Below are positions 1-7,836 of a DNA stretch of 64,000 nt, one piece after another. Numbering within the stretch: position 1 is the first letter of the stretch; the number at the start of each line of letters is the position of its first letter. The notes beneath the pieces are model-generated. The model was not told the origin of the DNA. It saw only the letters and a list, made by a program, of their open reading frames with translations, and searched no databases. A program made the position numbers and the translations under genes. Origin of the DNA: Haloarcula salinisoli (GTDB taxonomy: Archaea; Halobacteriota; Halobacteria; Halobacteriales; Haloarculaceae); NCBI RefSeq assembly GCF_019599405.1, contig NZ_RKLQ01000001.1, positions 1,054,001 to 1,118,000 of the forward strand, read 5' to 3'.

Positions 1-2
1 AT

Positions 3-17
3 ACAACAGCTGTTGCA
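3..17. promoter_or_regulatory. Palindromic possible operator
   Basis: Bases 4-15 read CAACAGCTGTTG, a perfect 12-base palindrome. It shares the ACAAC-AGCT core with the element at 14320-14335 ahead of the sugar ABC operon, so it may be a weaker copy of the same site acting on a gene left of the window. The gene that follows runs on the minus strand and ends here, so this is not its promoter. Confidence 0.3.
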
Positions 18-175
18 AACAAAACTCTCCCCTCCCAGGGACCCCACAATACGACCGAGTGATTTAGCGGTCGCTCGTGGCGCCGGCGGCATCGAAAGAA
101 TCCGCAGAAACTCCTGCTCTCGGACGTTATCCTTCGTCGAATGCCGTGGAGCGAAGATTTTCGAGCCCGACGAAG

Positions 176-1426
176 CTACGCTTCGTCGAAGAGGGTGTCG
201 CCGTCGACCATGTGTTCCTCGACGGCGTCCATGTCGAGGGTCACGCCCAGTCCCGGCTCCTCGGGAATCTCGATGTAGCCGTCCTCGATGACAGTCTCCT
301 CGACCAGGTCGTCCCACCAGCCCAGCTCGTAGGAGTGGTACTCGACGGCCAGGGAGTTCGGCACGGCGGCGCCGACCTGTGCGCTGGCCATCGTCGCGAC
401 CGGCGAGGCGACGTTGTGCATCGCGACCGGGATGTAGTACTGGTTGGCCACGTCTGCGATTTTGCGGGTCTCGCGCATCCCGCCGACCTTCGGGAGGTCG
501 GGCGCGACCATGTCGACGGCCTGGTTCTCGACGAGCCGTCGCTCCTCGGTCACGCGGTATCGGTTCTCGCCGACCGTGATGGGCGTCGTCGTCGACTTGG
601 TGACCTCCTCCTGCACTTCGAGATTCTCCGGCGGGACGGGGTCTTCCAGCCACCAGACGTCGTAGTCCTCGATGGCCTCGGCCAGTCGCTTCGCGGAGCC
701 ACCGGAGAAGGTCCAGTGGCAGTCGAAGGCCACGTCGGCCTCGTCTTTGACTTCCTCCGTGACCTTCTCGACGATCTCGGCCTTGTGGCGTATCTCGCCC
801 GAGCGGAGGTGACGGTTCGCGCGGTCTTTCTCCAGACCGCTCGGGACGTCGAGGTCGAACTTCAGCGCGTCGTAGCCCAGCTCGTCGACGACACGACGGG
901 CTTCGGCGGCGCAGGCGTCGGCGTCGGCCTCCTCCTCGGTGTGACAGTCACAGTAGACCCGCATCTCGTCGCGGTACTTCCCGCCCAGCAGCTGGTAGGC
1001 CGGCACCTCCAGAATCTTGCCGGCGAGGTCGTGGAGCGCGATTTCGATGCCGGAGATAGCGGTGACCGTGACGCCTTCGACGGAGCCCTCGCCGGACATC
1101 TTCTGGACGAGGTGTTCGTAGAGCCGGTCGATGTCGAGCGGGTTCTCGCCGATGACGAAGGGCTTCATCCGCTCGATGAGCTCGGGGACGCCGGCGCCCC
1201 AGTAGGCCTCGCCGGTCCCGACGATACCGGCGTCGGTGTAGATGCGGACCAGCGTCCACGGGAAGTTCCCGTCGACCATCGTCGTCTGGACGTCGGTGAT
1301 CTCCACGTCCCGACCGCCGCCCCGCTTGGCCGTGACCCCCATCGTCTCCGCGGACAGCTCGCGCATCGTGTACTCCGCGTTGGGGTCGTGCAGGTCGGCG
1401 TAGTCGATATCGTTCGCTTTTCCCAT
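176..1426 (-). CDS. gnaD: D-gluconate dehydratase, enolase superfamily
   Basis: This is a 416-residue mandelate racemase/muconate lactonizing-type enzyme that would dehydrate D-gluconate to 2-keto-3-deoxygluconate in the cytoplasm. Visible catalytic features are Lys189 in a KFD motif, metal ligands Asp235 (FDCHW), Glu261 (LEDP) and Glu287 (GENR), and His337. The N-terminus, starting MGKANDIDYADLHDP, resembles haloarchaeal gluconate dehydratases. The start ATG at 1426 leaves no room for a longer N-terminal domain. The assignment to gluconate rather than another sugar acid is inferred from family resemblance and from glucose dehydrogenase being encoded 19 kb downstream; xylonate or galactonate are alternatives. 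Confidence 0.75.
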   Translation of the reverse strand: MGKANDIDYADLHDPNAEYTMRELSAETMGVTAKRGGGRDVEITDVQTTMVDGNFPWTLVRIYTDAGIVGTGEAYWGAGVPELIERMKPFVIGENPLDIDRLYEHLVQKMSGEGSVEGVTVTAISGIEIALHDLAGKILEVPAYQLLGGKYRDEMRVYCDCHTEEEADADACAAEARRVVDELGYDALKFDLDVPSGLEKDRANRHLRSGEIRHKAEIVEKVTEEVKDEADVAFDCHWTFSGGSAKRLAEAIEDYDVWWLEDPVPPENLEVQEEVTKSTTTPITVGENRYRVTEERRLVENQAVDMVAPDLPKVGGMRETRKIADVANQYYIPVAMHNVASPVATMASAQVGAAVPNSLAVEYHSYELGWWDDLVEETVIEDGYIEIPEEPGLGVTLDMDAVEEHMVDGDTLFDEA

Positions 1427-1454
1427 GCGAGTGGCTTGCCTGCCGCCTCACAAA

Positions 1455-1478
1455 AGTCTACAGGATAGCAGTCTACAG
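1455..1478. promoter_or_regulatory. Direct repeat in the gnaD promoter
   Basis: AGTCTACAG occurs twice, at 1455-1463 and 1470-1478, a 15-base period. The pair lies 29-52 bases upstream of the gnaD start on the minus strand, where a haloarchaeal regulator would touch the BRE/TATA region. The regulator is unknown. Confidence 0.35.
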
Positions 1479-1487
1479 CCGTTGTGC

Positions 1488-3248
1488 TCAACGTGCTGAC
1501 TGTATCTCGAACCGTGCGCCGCCGTCCTGGCTGGCCGTCACGGTCGTCTCCCAGCCGTGGACACTCGCGACCTGGTCGACTATCATCAGGCCGAGCCCCG
1601 TCCCCGCGTCGGTTCCGGAGACGCCTTCGTCGAAAAGGTCGGCTCGCTCGGACTCGGGGATACCGACGCCGTCGTCTTCGACGAAAAAGCCGTCGCCGAG
1701 TGGCCCGACCGTCACCGTCACCGGGTCGCGGTTGTGCTCGACGGCGTCGTCGGCCCCCGGCCGACTGCCCGTGGAACCGTGTTCCACGCTGTCATCGGGA
1801 CACGGCGCGTCCCGATTGCCAGTCGAGCCGTGCTCGACCGAGTTGCGAAACAGATTCTCGAACAGCTGCATGAGGAGTGTCCGCTTGGCCGGGAGCGTCC
1901 ACTCCCCGACGACCTCGAGCGTCGAGGCGTCGGTCTCGACGTTGCTCCAGGCTGCCTGTGCCACCGCACCGATGGACACCGGCGTCAGTTCGATATCGTC
2001 CCCACCGGTCCGGGTCAGCGTGAGCACGTCCGAGATGAGCCGTTCCATCCGATGTAGCGAGTCGTCGATATCGGAGAGATAGTCGTCATCGCGGGTCTGT
2101 CTGAACAGTTCGAGTTTGCCAGAGGCCACCGTCAGTGGGTTCCGGAGGTCGTGGCTCACGACGCTGGCGAACCGGTCGAGCTGTTCGTTCCGCTGTCGGA
2201 GCTCACGTTGCTGTTGGACCTGTTCGGTGACGTCGTTGACGAGGACGACCCGGCCGGCCAGCAGGTCACGCTGGTCGTACAGCGGGGAGATGCGGACGGT
2301 GAAGGTCCGGCCGTTCAACGTCGTCTCGAAGGTCGCGTCTGTCCTCGCGGTCGTGATGCTTTCGACGAGCGCCGCCGTCTCCGGGAACGGGTCGAGCAAC
2401 GCGCTGACCGGCTCACCGGTGACCGACCGCTCGCCGACCCCGAGCAGCTGTCTCCCCTGGTCGTTGATATCGACGAGTCGGCCGTCCGTGTCGATGACGA
2501 ACACCGCTGCCTGGAGCGTCTCGACGACCCTGTTGCGGGCGACTGGCGTGATATCCAGGAAGCCGACGGAGGTGATGGCATACCCCAGCGAGATACCTGT
2601 GACGGCAAAGCCCACCTGCGAGAGGTCGTACTGGACGGGGGTGAAGATGTAGAGGACGTTCCCGATCCAGGGGACGAAGATGGCAAACAGGAACGCGACG
2701 ACCTGCTTCTGGTAGAGGAAATCCGACCGCACCGCGAACAGGCCGAGCATATACACCGCCACGACGAGCAAGGCGTAGGAGTACAGCGTATGCACCAGGA
2801 ACCCAGCCTGGAACGTCCGCACCACGCCGTACACCGCCGTCGGGTCCAGCGCCGTCTCGGTCCACATGAGTTCGTGGTAGCCGTTCGTGAGCACGACGAC
2901 GGTAGTCAGTATCGGCTGGACGGACAGGACGGCGAGCGTCCGTCGTGTGAGATACTCGCCCCGACCGGTGTACTCCAGCGTGAACGCGAACAGGCCGAAG
3001 ACGCCGACGGTCACGAACACGATGACGAGTCTGAGGGAGACGAACGACCACGGCGACGCCCCGAGAAACGTCGGGAGGAGCGTAAACAGCGTCCAGAAGA
3101 CGATACCGACGTTCATCACAGCCAGGTACGCGGCGCCCGGTTCCTCCCGCCGGCGCCACGCTCGCACGGCGACGCCGCCGGTCGCGATGCAGACGACGAC
3201 GAGGACACCCTGATATACCAGGAGTGTCGGCTCCATACACGGTAACAA
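1488..3248 (-). CDS. Membrane sensor histidine kinase (7TM-PAS-HisKA-HATPase)
   Basis: This 586-residue signalling kinase starts with about seven hydrophobic segments (residues 8-225, the HisK_N 7TM type), followed by a PAS domain (about 230-345). The HisKA domain carries the phospho-acceptor His366 in VSHDLRNP, and the ATPase domain has its N-box at Asn469 and a DDGVGIP box. The odd feature is a low-complexity expansion inside the N-box: VEHG-type units recur at residues 471, 488 and 503, inserting about 35 residues in the ATP lid region. No response regulator is adjacent, so this is an orphan kinase. The signal is unknown. The start ATG at 3248 directly precedes the first membrane segment. 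Confidence 0.88.
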   Translation of the reverse strand: MLPCMEPTLLVYQGVLVVVCIATGGVAVRAWRRREEPGAAYLAVMNVGIVFWTLFTLLPTFLGASPWSFVSLRLVIVFVTVGVFGLFAFTLEYTGRGEYLTRRTLAVLSVQPILTTVVVLTNGYHELMWTETALDPTAVYGVVRTFQAGFLVHTLYSYALLVVAVYMLGLFAVRSDFLYQKQVVAFLFAIFVPWIGNVLYIFTPVQYDLSQVGFAVTGISLGYAITSVGFLDITPVARNRVVETLQAAVFVIDTDGRLVDINDQGRQLLGVGERSVTGEPVSALLDPFPETAALVESITTARTDATFETTLNGRTFTVRISPLYDQRDLLAGRVVLVNDVTEQVQQQRELRQRNEQLDRFASVVSHDLRNPLTVASGKLELFRQTRDDDYLSDIDDSLHRMERLISDVLTLTRTGGDDIELTPVSIGAVAQAAWSNVETDASTLEVVGEWTLPAKRTLLMQLFENLFRNSVEHGSTGNRDAPCPDDSVEHGSTGSRPGADDAVEHNRDPVTVTVGPLGDGFFVEDDGVGIPESERADLFDEGVSGTDAGTGLGLMIVDQVASVHGWETTVTASQDGGARFEIQSAR

Positions 3249-3379
3249 CGGCCGATATATATAAATTCCCCAGCAGGCGAGGGGCTGGATTGTACCACGG
3301 CCGTCTGCGAACGGTTCGGCGCCGCCAGCCCCGGCCCGTCAGGCGGTGTCGATAGGGTAGATTACCGCCGACGCCCGTG

Positions 3380-3387
3380 TTTTTATC
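3380..3387 (+). promoter_or_regulatory. TATA box, leaderless promoter
   Basis: TTTTTATC ends 25 bases before the ATG at 3412. This is the usual haloarchaeal distance for a message that begins at, or a base or two before, the start codon. A CTGTTGTAG stretch lies between the box and the start. Confidence 0.5.
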
Positions 3388-3411
3388 ACACCACCTGTTG
3401 TAGCTCGGCAC

Positions 3412-4380
3412 ATGGATATTGGTGTGCTGACAGTCCCGCTCGGTGACCAGCCACTCGAAGACGCCCTCTCGTACCTCGACGGTATCGGCGTCGACGCCGT
3501 CGAAATCGGTTGTGGTGGCTACCCAGGGTCGGACCACCTCGACCGCGGCGAACTACTGGACGACGAGGCCGCACAGGCGGAGCTGCACGACCTGCTCGAG
3601 GACCACGGGATGCGAGTGAGCGCGCTCGCGACGCACAACAACCCGCTCCATCCCGACGACGACCGGGCCGAGACGGCCGACACCGAACTTCGGGAGGCCA
3701 TCACGCTGGCCGACCAGCTCGACGTGAACACCGTCACGTGCTTCTCGGGGCTGCCCGCCGGCGGCCCGAACGACGAGGTCCCCAACTGGGTCACCGCGCC
3801 CTGGCCCCAGGAACACGCCGACGCCCACGACTACCAGTGGGACGTCGCGACGGAGTACTGGAGTGACCTGGCCGCCCACGCCGCTCACCACGGCGTCGAC
3901 GTGGCCATCGAGATGCATCCCAACATGCTCGTCTACGAGCCCCACGGCATGCTGGAACTGCGCGATGCGACTAACGAGTACGTCGGCGCGAACTTCGACC
4001 CCTCGCATCTGTACTGGCAGGGCATCGACGTGCCCGCGGCCATCAGACTGCTGGGCGAACACGGTGCCATCCACCACTTCCACGCCAAGGACACCAAGGT
4101 GTACGACGACCGTGCCCGCGAGAAGGGCGTCCTCGATACGACACCGTACACCCACGAGCCCGACCGCTCGTGGCTGTTCCGCTCTATCGGCTATGGCCAC
4201 GGCGAGGGCCACTGGAAGGACGTGGTCTCCACGTTGCGGATGGTCGGCTACGACGGCGCCCTCTCCATCGAGCACGAGGACTCCCTGACGAGCGCTCGGG
4301 AAGGGCTGGAGAAGGCCGTCGACGTGCTGGACCGGGCCGTCTTCGAGACGCAACCGGGCGACGCCTACTGGGCCGAATAA
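3412..4380 (+). CDS. Sugar phosphate isomerase/epimerase-like TIM barrel protein
   Basis: This 322-residue protein of the xylose isomerase-like/AP endonuclease family 2 fold probably isomerizes or epimerizes a sugar or sugar derivative using a divalent metal. Expected barrel-edge motifs are present: VEIGCGGY near residue 30, AIEMHP near 170, NFDPSHLYWQG near 196, HHFHAKD near 222, and SIEHED near the end, which supply the usual Glu/Asp/His metal ligands. It is followed by a Gfo/Idh oxidoreductase on the same strand. That pairing is typical of inositol and unusual-sugar catabolism, so the two probably act in one pathway. The substrate cannot be named from sequence. Confidence 0.8.
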   Translation: MDIGVLTVPLGDQPLEDALSYLDGIGVDAVEIGCGGYPGSDHLDRGELLDDEAAQAELHDLLEDHGMRVSALATHNNPLHPDDDRAETADTELREAITLADQLDVNTVTCFSGLPAGGPNDEVPNWVTAPWPQEHADAHDYQWDVATEYWSDLAAHAAHHGVDVAIEMHPNMLVYEPHGMLELRDATNEYVGANFDPSHLYWQGIDVPAAIRLLGEHGAIHHFHAKDTKVYDDRAREKGVLDTTPYTHEPDRSWLFRSIGYGHGEGHWKDVVSTLRMVGYDGALSIEHEDSLTSAREGLEKAVDVLDRAVFETQPGDAYWAE

Positions 4381-4382
4381 CA

Positions 4383-4430
4383 ATGGTCGAAGACCCACTC
4401 GACATCGGCGTGCTGGGCTACAGATTTATG
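4383..4430 (+). pseudogene. Truncated duplicate of the next gene's start
   Basis: An ATG at 4383 opens a reading frame whose codons match the first 15 or so of the oxidoreductase at 4562. Bases 4395-4430 and 4574-4609 are identical over 36 positions. The match stops abruptly at 4431, after which the frame runs into unrelated GC-rich sequence. It looks like the original 5' end of the gene, cut off by a 143-base insertion and re-created downstream. Confidence 0.75.
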
Positions 4431-4573
4431 CGCAACCACCTTTTTCATCGTCGGGTGTCCTCGGCCGCTTCGCGCCCTGCGGGCACCACTCCTCGAAAAA
4501 CGTGGGCGAAAAAGGCCGCTCGCGAGCTTACGGCTCGCTCGCGGTACAGTGGAGGTAACCGATGACCGATACA
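4431..4573. repeat. Insertion between duplicated gene starts, hairpin-rich
   Basis: This 143-base stretch separates the two 36-base copies. It ends in GCTCGCGAGC followed by GGCTCGCTCGCGG, which can fold on itself. It contains no gene and no recognisable transposase end. It also supplies the last bases before the functional start, including GGAGG at 4553-4557, which could serve as a ribosome binding site for the ATG at 4562. Confidence 0.45.
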
Positions 4574-5671
4574 CCACTCGACATCGGCGTGCTGGGCTAC
4601 AGATTTATGGGAAAGGCCCACGCGAACGCATTCGCGCGGCTCCCGATGTTCTTCGAGGACGCCCCCGAGGTGAACCGCGAGGTCATCGTCGGCCGCGACG
4701 AGGACGCGCTGGCCGACGCCGCCGAGCGGCTCGGGTTCGAACGCACCGCGACCGACTGGCGCGACGTGGTCGAGGAGGTGGACGTGTTCTACAACCTCGG
4801 GCCGAACCACGTCCACGCCGAGCCGTCTATCGCCGCCCTGGAGGCCGGAACGCCGACCTTCTGCGAGAAACCGCTCGCGCCGACACTCGACGACGCCCGG
4901 GCGATGGCCGACGCGGCGAGTGACGCCGGGGTCCCAGCCGGCGTCGCGTTCAACTATCGGTTCGTCCCGGCCATCCAGTACGCGAAGAACCTCATCGACG
5001 CGGGCGAACTCGGTGAGCTACACCACTTCCGCGGGCGCTACCTGCAGGACTGGCTCGTCGACCCCGAGGCGCCGTGGTCCTGGCGCAACGACGCCGAGAT
5101 GGCCGGCAGCGGAGCGCTGGGCGACCTCGGTGCCCACACCATCGACCTCGCGCGGTTCCTCGTCGGCGACATCTCGGAGGTGTCCGGTCACCTCCGGACT
5201 TTCGTCGACGAGCGGCCTGTGGACGGGAGCGACGAAACGAAGCCGGTCACCGTCGACGACGCCTATAGCGCGCAGGTCGACTTCGAGAACGGCGTGATGG
5301 GAACCCTGGAGGCCTCCCGCTTTGCCAACGGCCGAAAGAACGACCACACCATCGAGATAGAGGGCTCGAAGGGGAGCCTGCGGTTCTCGCTGGAGCGGCT
5401 GAACGAACTGGAACTGCTGCGCGAGGACTCCCGTGGCTACGAGACGATTCTGGTCACCGACGCCGAGGACCCCTACGTCGACCACTGGTGGCCGCCGGGC
5501 CACGTCATCGGCTGGGAGCACACGTTCGTCCACGAGAACTACGAGTTCCTCTCGGCGGTCGCCGAGGGCGGAGCCTACGAGCCGAGCTTCGACGACGGGC
5601 TGGCGGTCCAGCGAGTCCTCGATGCCGTCGAGCGAAGCGACGAGCGCGGCGAGCGGGTCGTCGTGAATTAA
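4562..5671 (+). CDS. Gfo/Idh/MocA family NAD(P)-dependent oxidoreductase
   Basis: This 369-residue sugar or polyol dehydrogenase has an N-terminal Rossmann fold (GVLGYRFMGKAHANAF, residues 9-24), the CEKPLAP motif near residue 105 with the catalytic lysine, and a C-terminal alpha/beta substrate domain (FRGRYLQDW, GALGDLGAHTIDLARFL). It lies directly after the TIM barrel isomerase and would oxidise or reduce the related sugar. The start is set by GGAGG five bases before the ATG. Its 5' end has been duplicated (see 4383-4430), so this copy may have lost its original promoter and now depend on read-through or the inserted sequence. The substrate is unknown. Confidence 0.85.
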   Translation: MTDTPLDIGVLGYRFMGKAHANAFARLPMFFEDAPEVNREVIVGRDEDALADAAERLGFERTATDWRDVVEEVDVFYNLGPNHVHAEPSIAALEAGTPTFCEKPLAPTLDDARAMADAASDAGVPAGVAFNYRFVPAIQYAKNLIDAGELGELHHFRGRYLQDWLVDPEAPWSWRNDAEMAGSGALGDLGAHTIDLARFLVGDISEVSGHLRTFVDERPVDGSDETKPVTVDDAYSAQVDFENGVMGTLEASRFANGRKNDHTIEIEGSKGSLRFSLERLNELELLREDSRGYETILVTDAEDPYVDHWWPPGHVIGWEHTFVHENYEFLSAVAEGGAYEPSFDDGLAVQRVLDAVERSDERGERVVVN

Positions 5672-5874
5672 GTAGTGACGGAGAAAACGAGATATACTTT
5701 CGTATATCGAAGTAATTGGCCCGAGTGTCCCTATCAGGCCACTGTATAATTCTCGTCACAGTTCAGTGTTCTATCCGTCTCAAACTCACGGGAACAGATA
5801 CAGCTTCAGAGACCGACACCCTCCGGCGACACTGATACCGAAGGCGACTCCCCACAGAAAACGACGCTGTTTTT

Positions 5875-6480
5875 TCAAACTTCCGTGGCCGTTAGCTCCA
5901 CTTCGACCTCAGCCGGGTTCTCTACACCGTCTGTTGGTGGTTCTGCCTCGCCTGCTGTGGAATTGTCGACCAGTAGAACAAGGTCGTCCCGGGGGCTAAC
6001 CACGCTAGTCGATTCGGCGAATGTACTGTTTTCCACGCTCAGAGCACTATTGAATCCGAACCTGTTGCCTTGCTTGTATTCTTCGAGTTCGGCAGAAGTC
6101 GTGAGATAGATATCAACTGCTGGGCCACTCCTCACGATTGCCGTGAGTGATAGTTCGACTTCGGTGTTAATCGTGAACGGCCATTGATAATAACCGCTAT
6201 CTGGCGCTGTCTGGGTCTCGTCAATCAGGGTCGTGACATTTCCACTACTGGACACATCGTCGGACGAACCCCCGGAACTACCTCCTGAATCACCATTTGA
6301 CGAACCCCCGAGCTCGCCGCTTGATGAACCATCTAAATCAGTCGCGGGAGTACTGGTGCTGTCAGTGTCTCCGTTACTTCCTTCGCTGTTGCTGTCGGCT
6401 ATCTCGTCATCTGATGAGCAACCAGCCAGAAGTACAGCGCCTGCAGCCCCAAGGATACTCCGCCGGGTTCGTCTGGTCAT
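5875..6480 (-). CDS. Putative Tat-exported lipoprotein of unknown function
   Basis: This 201-residue protein has a short twin-arginine-like start (RRTRRSILG) and a lipobox LLAGC with Cys21 as the predicted lipid anchor. A long Ser/Gly/Asp-rich linker (about 22-82) is followed by a beta-rich domain of about 115 residues (VELSLTAIVRSGPAVDIYLTT) that resembles small extracellular beta-sandwich domains. No catalytic motif is visible. The gene and its flanks (about 5690-6640) are clearly more AT-rich than the rest of the window, and its codons use A/T third positions more freely, suggesting recent transfer. The 203 bases before it (5672-5874) hold nothing else recognisable. Confidence 0.7.
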   Translation of the reverse strand: MTRRTRRSILGAAGAVLLAGCSSDDEIADSNSEGSNGDTDSTSTPATDLDGSSSGELGGSSNGDSGGSSGGSSDDVSSSGNVTTLIDETQTAPDSGYYQWPFTINTEVELSLTAIVRSGPAVDIYLTTSAELEEYKQGNRFGFNSALSVENSTFAESTSVVSPRDDLVLLVDNSTAGEAEPPTDGVENPAEVEVELTATEV

Positions 6481-6664
6481 ACTATACTCCGTAGACGAAT
6501 TGTTAAATTACTATTGGATACATACCATCTACTATCACTCTATATAGGGTATCTGTATTGTGCCAGTGACATTTACTACTCATAATATAAAAAATCTGAA
6601 AAATTAACCTACTTCTATTGCTCTTATCGCGCGGTTTTAATCGGGCCCACCCCGTTGGGCCGCT

Positions 6665-7747
6665 ATGTCACTCACCGCCCGACTCGACGCGTATCTGGAG
6701 CGACTGGACCTCGCCGCGATATGGTTCGCGCGACCGAACAGCTTCGCCTGGCTGACCGGGGGCGGCGACAACGTCGTCGACCGTGGTGGCGATATCGGTG
6801 TTGGGGCGGTGGGTTACGACGGCGACGGACTCACGGTCGTCACGGACGATATCGAGGCCCCCCGGCTTCGCGAGGAGGAACTCGCCGCCGACGTCGAGGT
6901 CGAGAGCTACGTCTGGCACGAGGACGACCTGGCGTCGGCCGTCGCCGAGGCGAGTCCGTCGCCGGCCGCCGCCGACTTCGACGTGCCTGGCTTCGAAGGC
7001 CTGGACGCGTCGGCGCTTCGACAACCCCTGACCGAGCGCCAGCAAGCGTCCTACCGGGAGCTGAGTGCTGAGGTCGCAGCGGCGGTCGAGACGGTCGCTC
7101 GGCGGGTCGACGAGTCGGCTACCGAGCGGGTCGTCGCGGCGGCACTCCAGGCGGAACTCGCTGGGGCTGGCATCGACTCGCCGGTCGTCCTCGTCGGCGG
7201 GGCCGAGCGGGCACAGCAGTACCGCCACTACACCCCGAAAGCGGAGCCGCTGGGCGAGTACGCCCTGCTCTCGGTGACCGCCGAGCGCGACGGTCTCTAC
7301 ACCAGCTGTACCCGCACCGTCGCGTTCGACGCGCCCGACTGGCTCCACGACCGGACCGAAGCGGCGATGCGGGTCGAAGCCACGGCGCTGGCCGCGACGC
7401 GGGCCGTGGGCCGCGACGAGGGCACTGCCGGGGACGTGTTCGGAGCTATCCGGGACGCGTACGACGCCGTCGGGTGGGAGGGCGAGTGGCGGAACCACCA
7501 CCAGGGCGGCGCGGCGGGCTACGCTGGCCGGGAGTGGATAGCCACGCCCGACAGCGACGAGCGCGTCGTCCTCCCCCAGGGGTACGCCTGGAACCCGACC
7601 GTCCAGGGCGCCAAGAGCGAGGACACCCATTTAGTCACCACCGACGGCATCGAACTGCTCTCTGCAACGGGCGAGTGGCCGACCGAGCGCGTCGAGGCAG
7701 TCGGGTACGACAGCGCCGTCGAGCGACACGCCGTGCTCGAGCGATGA
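6665..7747 (+). CDS. M24 peptidase-fold protein with most metal ligands missing
   Basis: This 360-residue protein has a creatinase/Xaa-Pro peptidase layout: a creatinase-like N-terminal domain (about 1-125) and a pita-bread C-terminal domain. In active M24 enzymes two Asp, one His and two Glu bind metals. Here the first Asp positions are replaced (LLSVTAERDGLYTSCTRTVAF), the His region reads NHHQGGAAGY, and the EPG region reads AWNPTVQGAKSEDT, leaving only a late Glu. It is therefore probably not a peptidase. A TATA-like TTTTAAT at about 6634 suits a leaderless start at 6665. It sits immediately before the alpha-glucosidases, so a role in sugar metabolism or regulation is possible. Confidence 0.75.
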   Translation: MSLTARLDAYLERLDLAAIWFARPNSFAWLTGGGDNVVDRGGDIGVGAVGYDGDGLTVVTDDIEAPRLREEELAADVEVESYVWHEDDLASAVAEASPSPAAADFDVPGFEGLDASALRQPLTERQQASYRELSAEVAAAVETVARRVDESATERVVAAALQAELAGAGIDSPVVLVGGAERAQQYRHYTPKAEPLGEYALLSVTAERDGLYTSCTRTVAFDAPDWLHDRTEAAMRVEATALAATRAVGRDEGTAGDVFGAIRDAYDAVGWEGEWRNHHQGGAAGYAGREWIATPDSDERVVLPQGYAWNPTVQGAKSEDTHLVTTDGIELLSATGEWPTERVEAVGYDSAVERHAVLER

Positions 7748-7775
7748 CTGGTTCCTCTCACGGTACGAGCCATTT

Positions 7776-7791
7776 ACAACACCCATTGTTA
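7776..7791 (+). promoter_or_regulatory. ACAAC-N4-ATTGTTA element upstream of alpha-glucosidase
   Basis: The site reads ACAAC, ACCC, ATTGTTA. It lies just upstream of a TATA-like TTTTAA (7804-7809), itself 28 bases before the ATG at 7837. The position suits an activator that helps TFB/TBP bind. The same element is found at 12851-12866 and, inverted, at 14320-14335, all within the sugar cluster next to TrmB genes. Confidence 0.55.
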
Positions 7792-7836
7792 GTATTGAAC
7801 TAGTTTTAAGTTCGGCTTCGCAGTAGCAGTACGCAT

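Noticed and set aside
4383-4565. A separate small protein gene of about 60 codons
   Set aside because: Only the first 16 codons match a real gene (the neighbour's start); the rest is Arg/Lys-rich translation of hairpin sequence.
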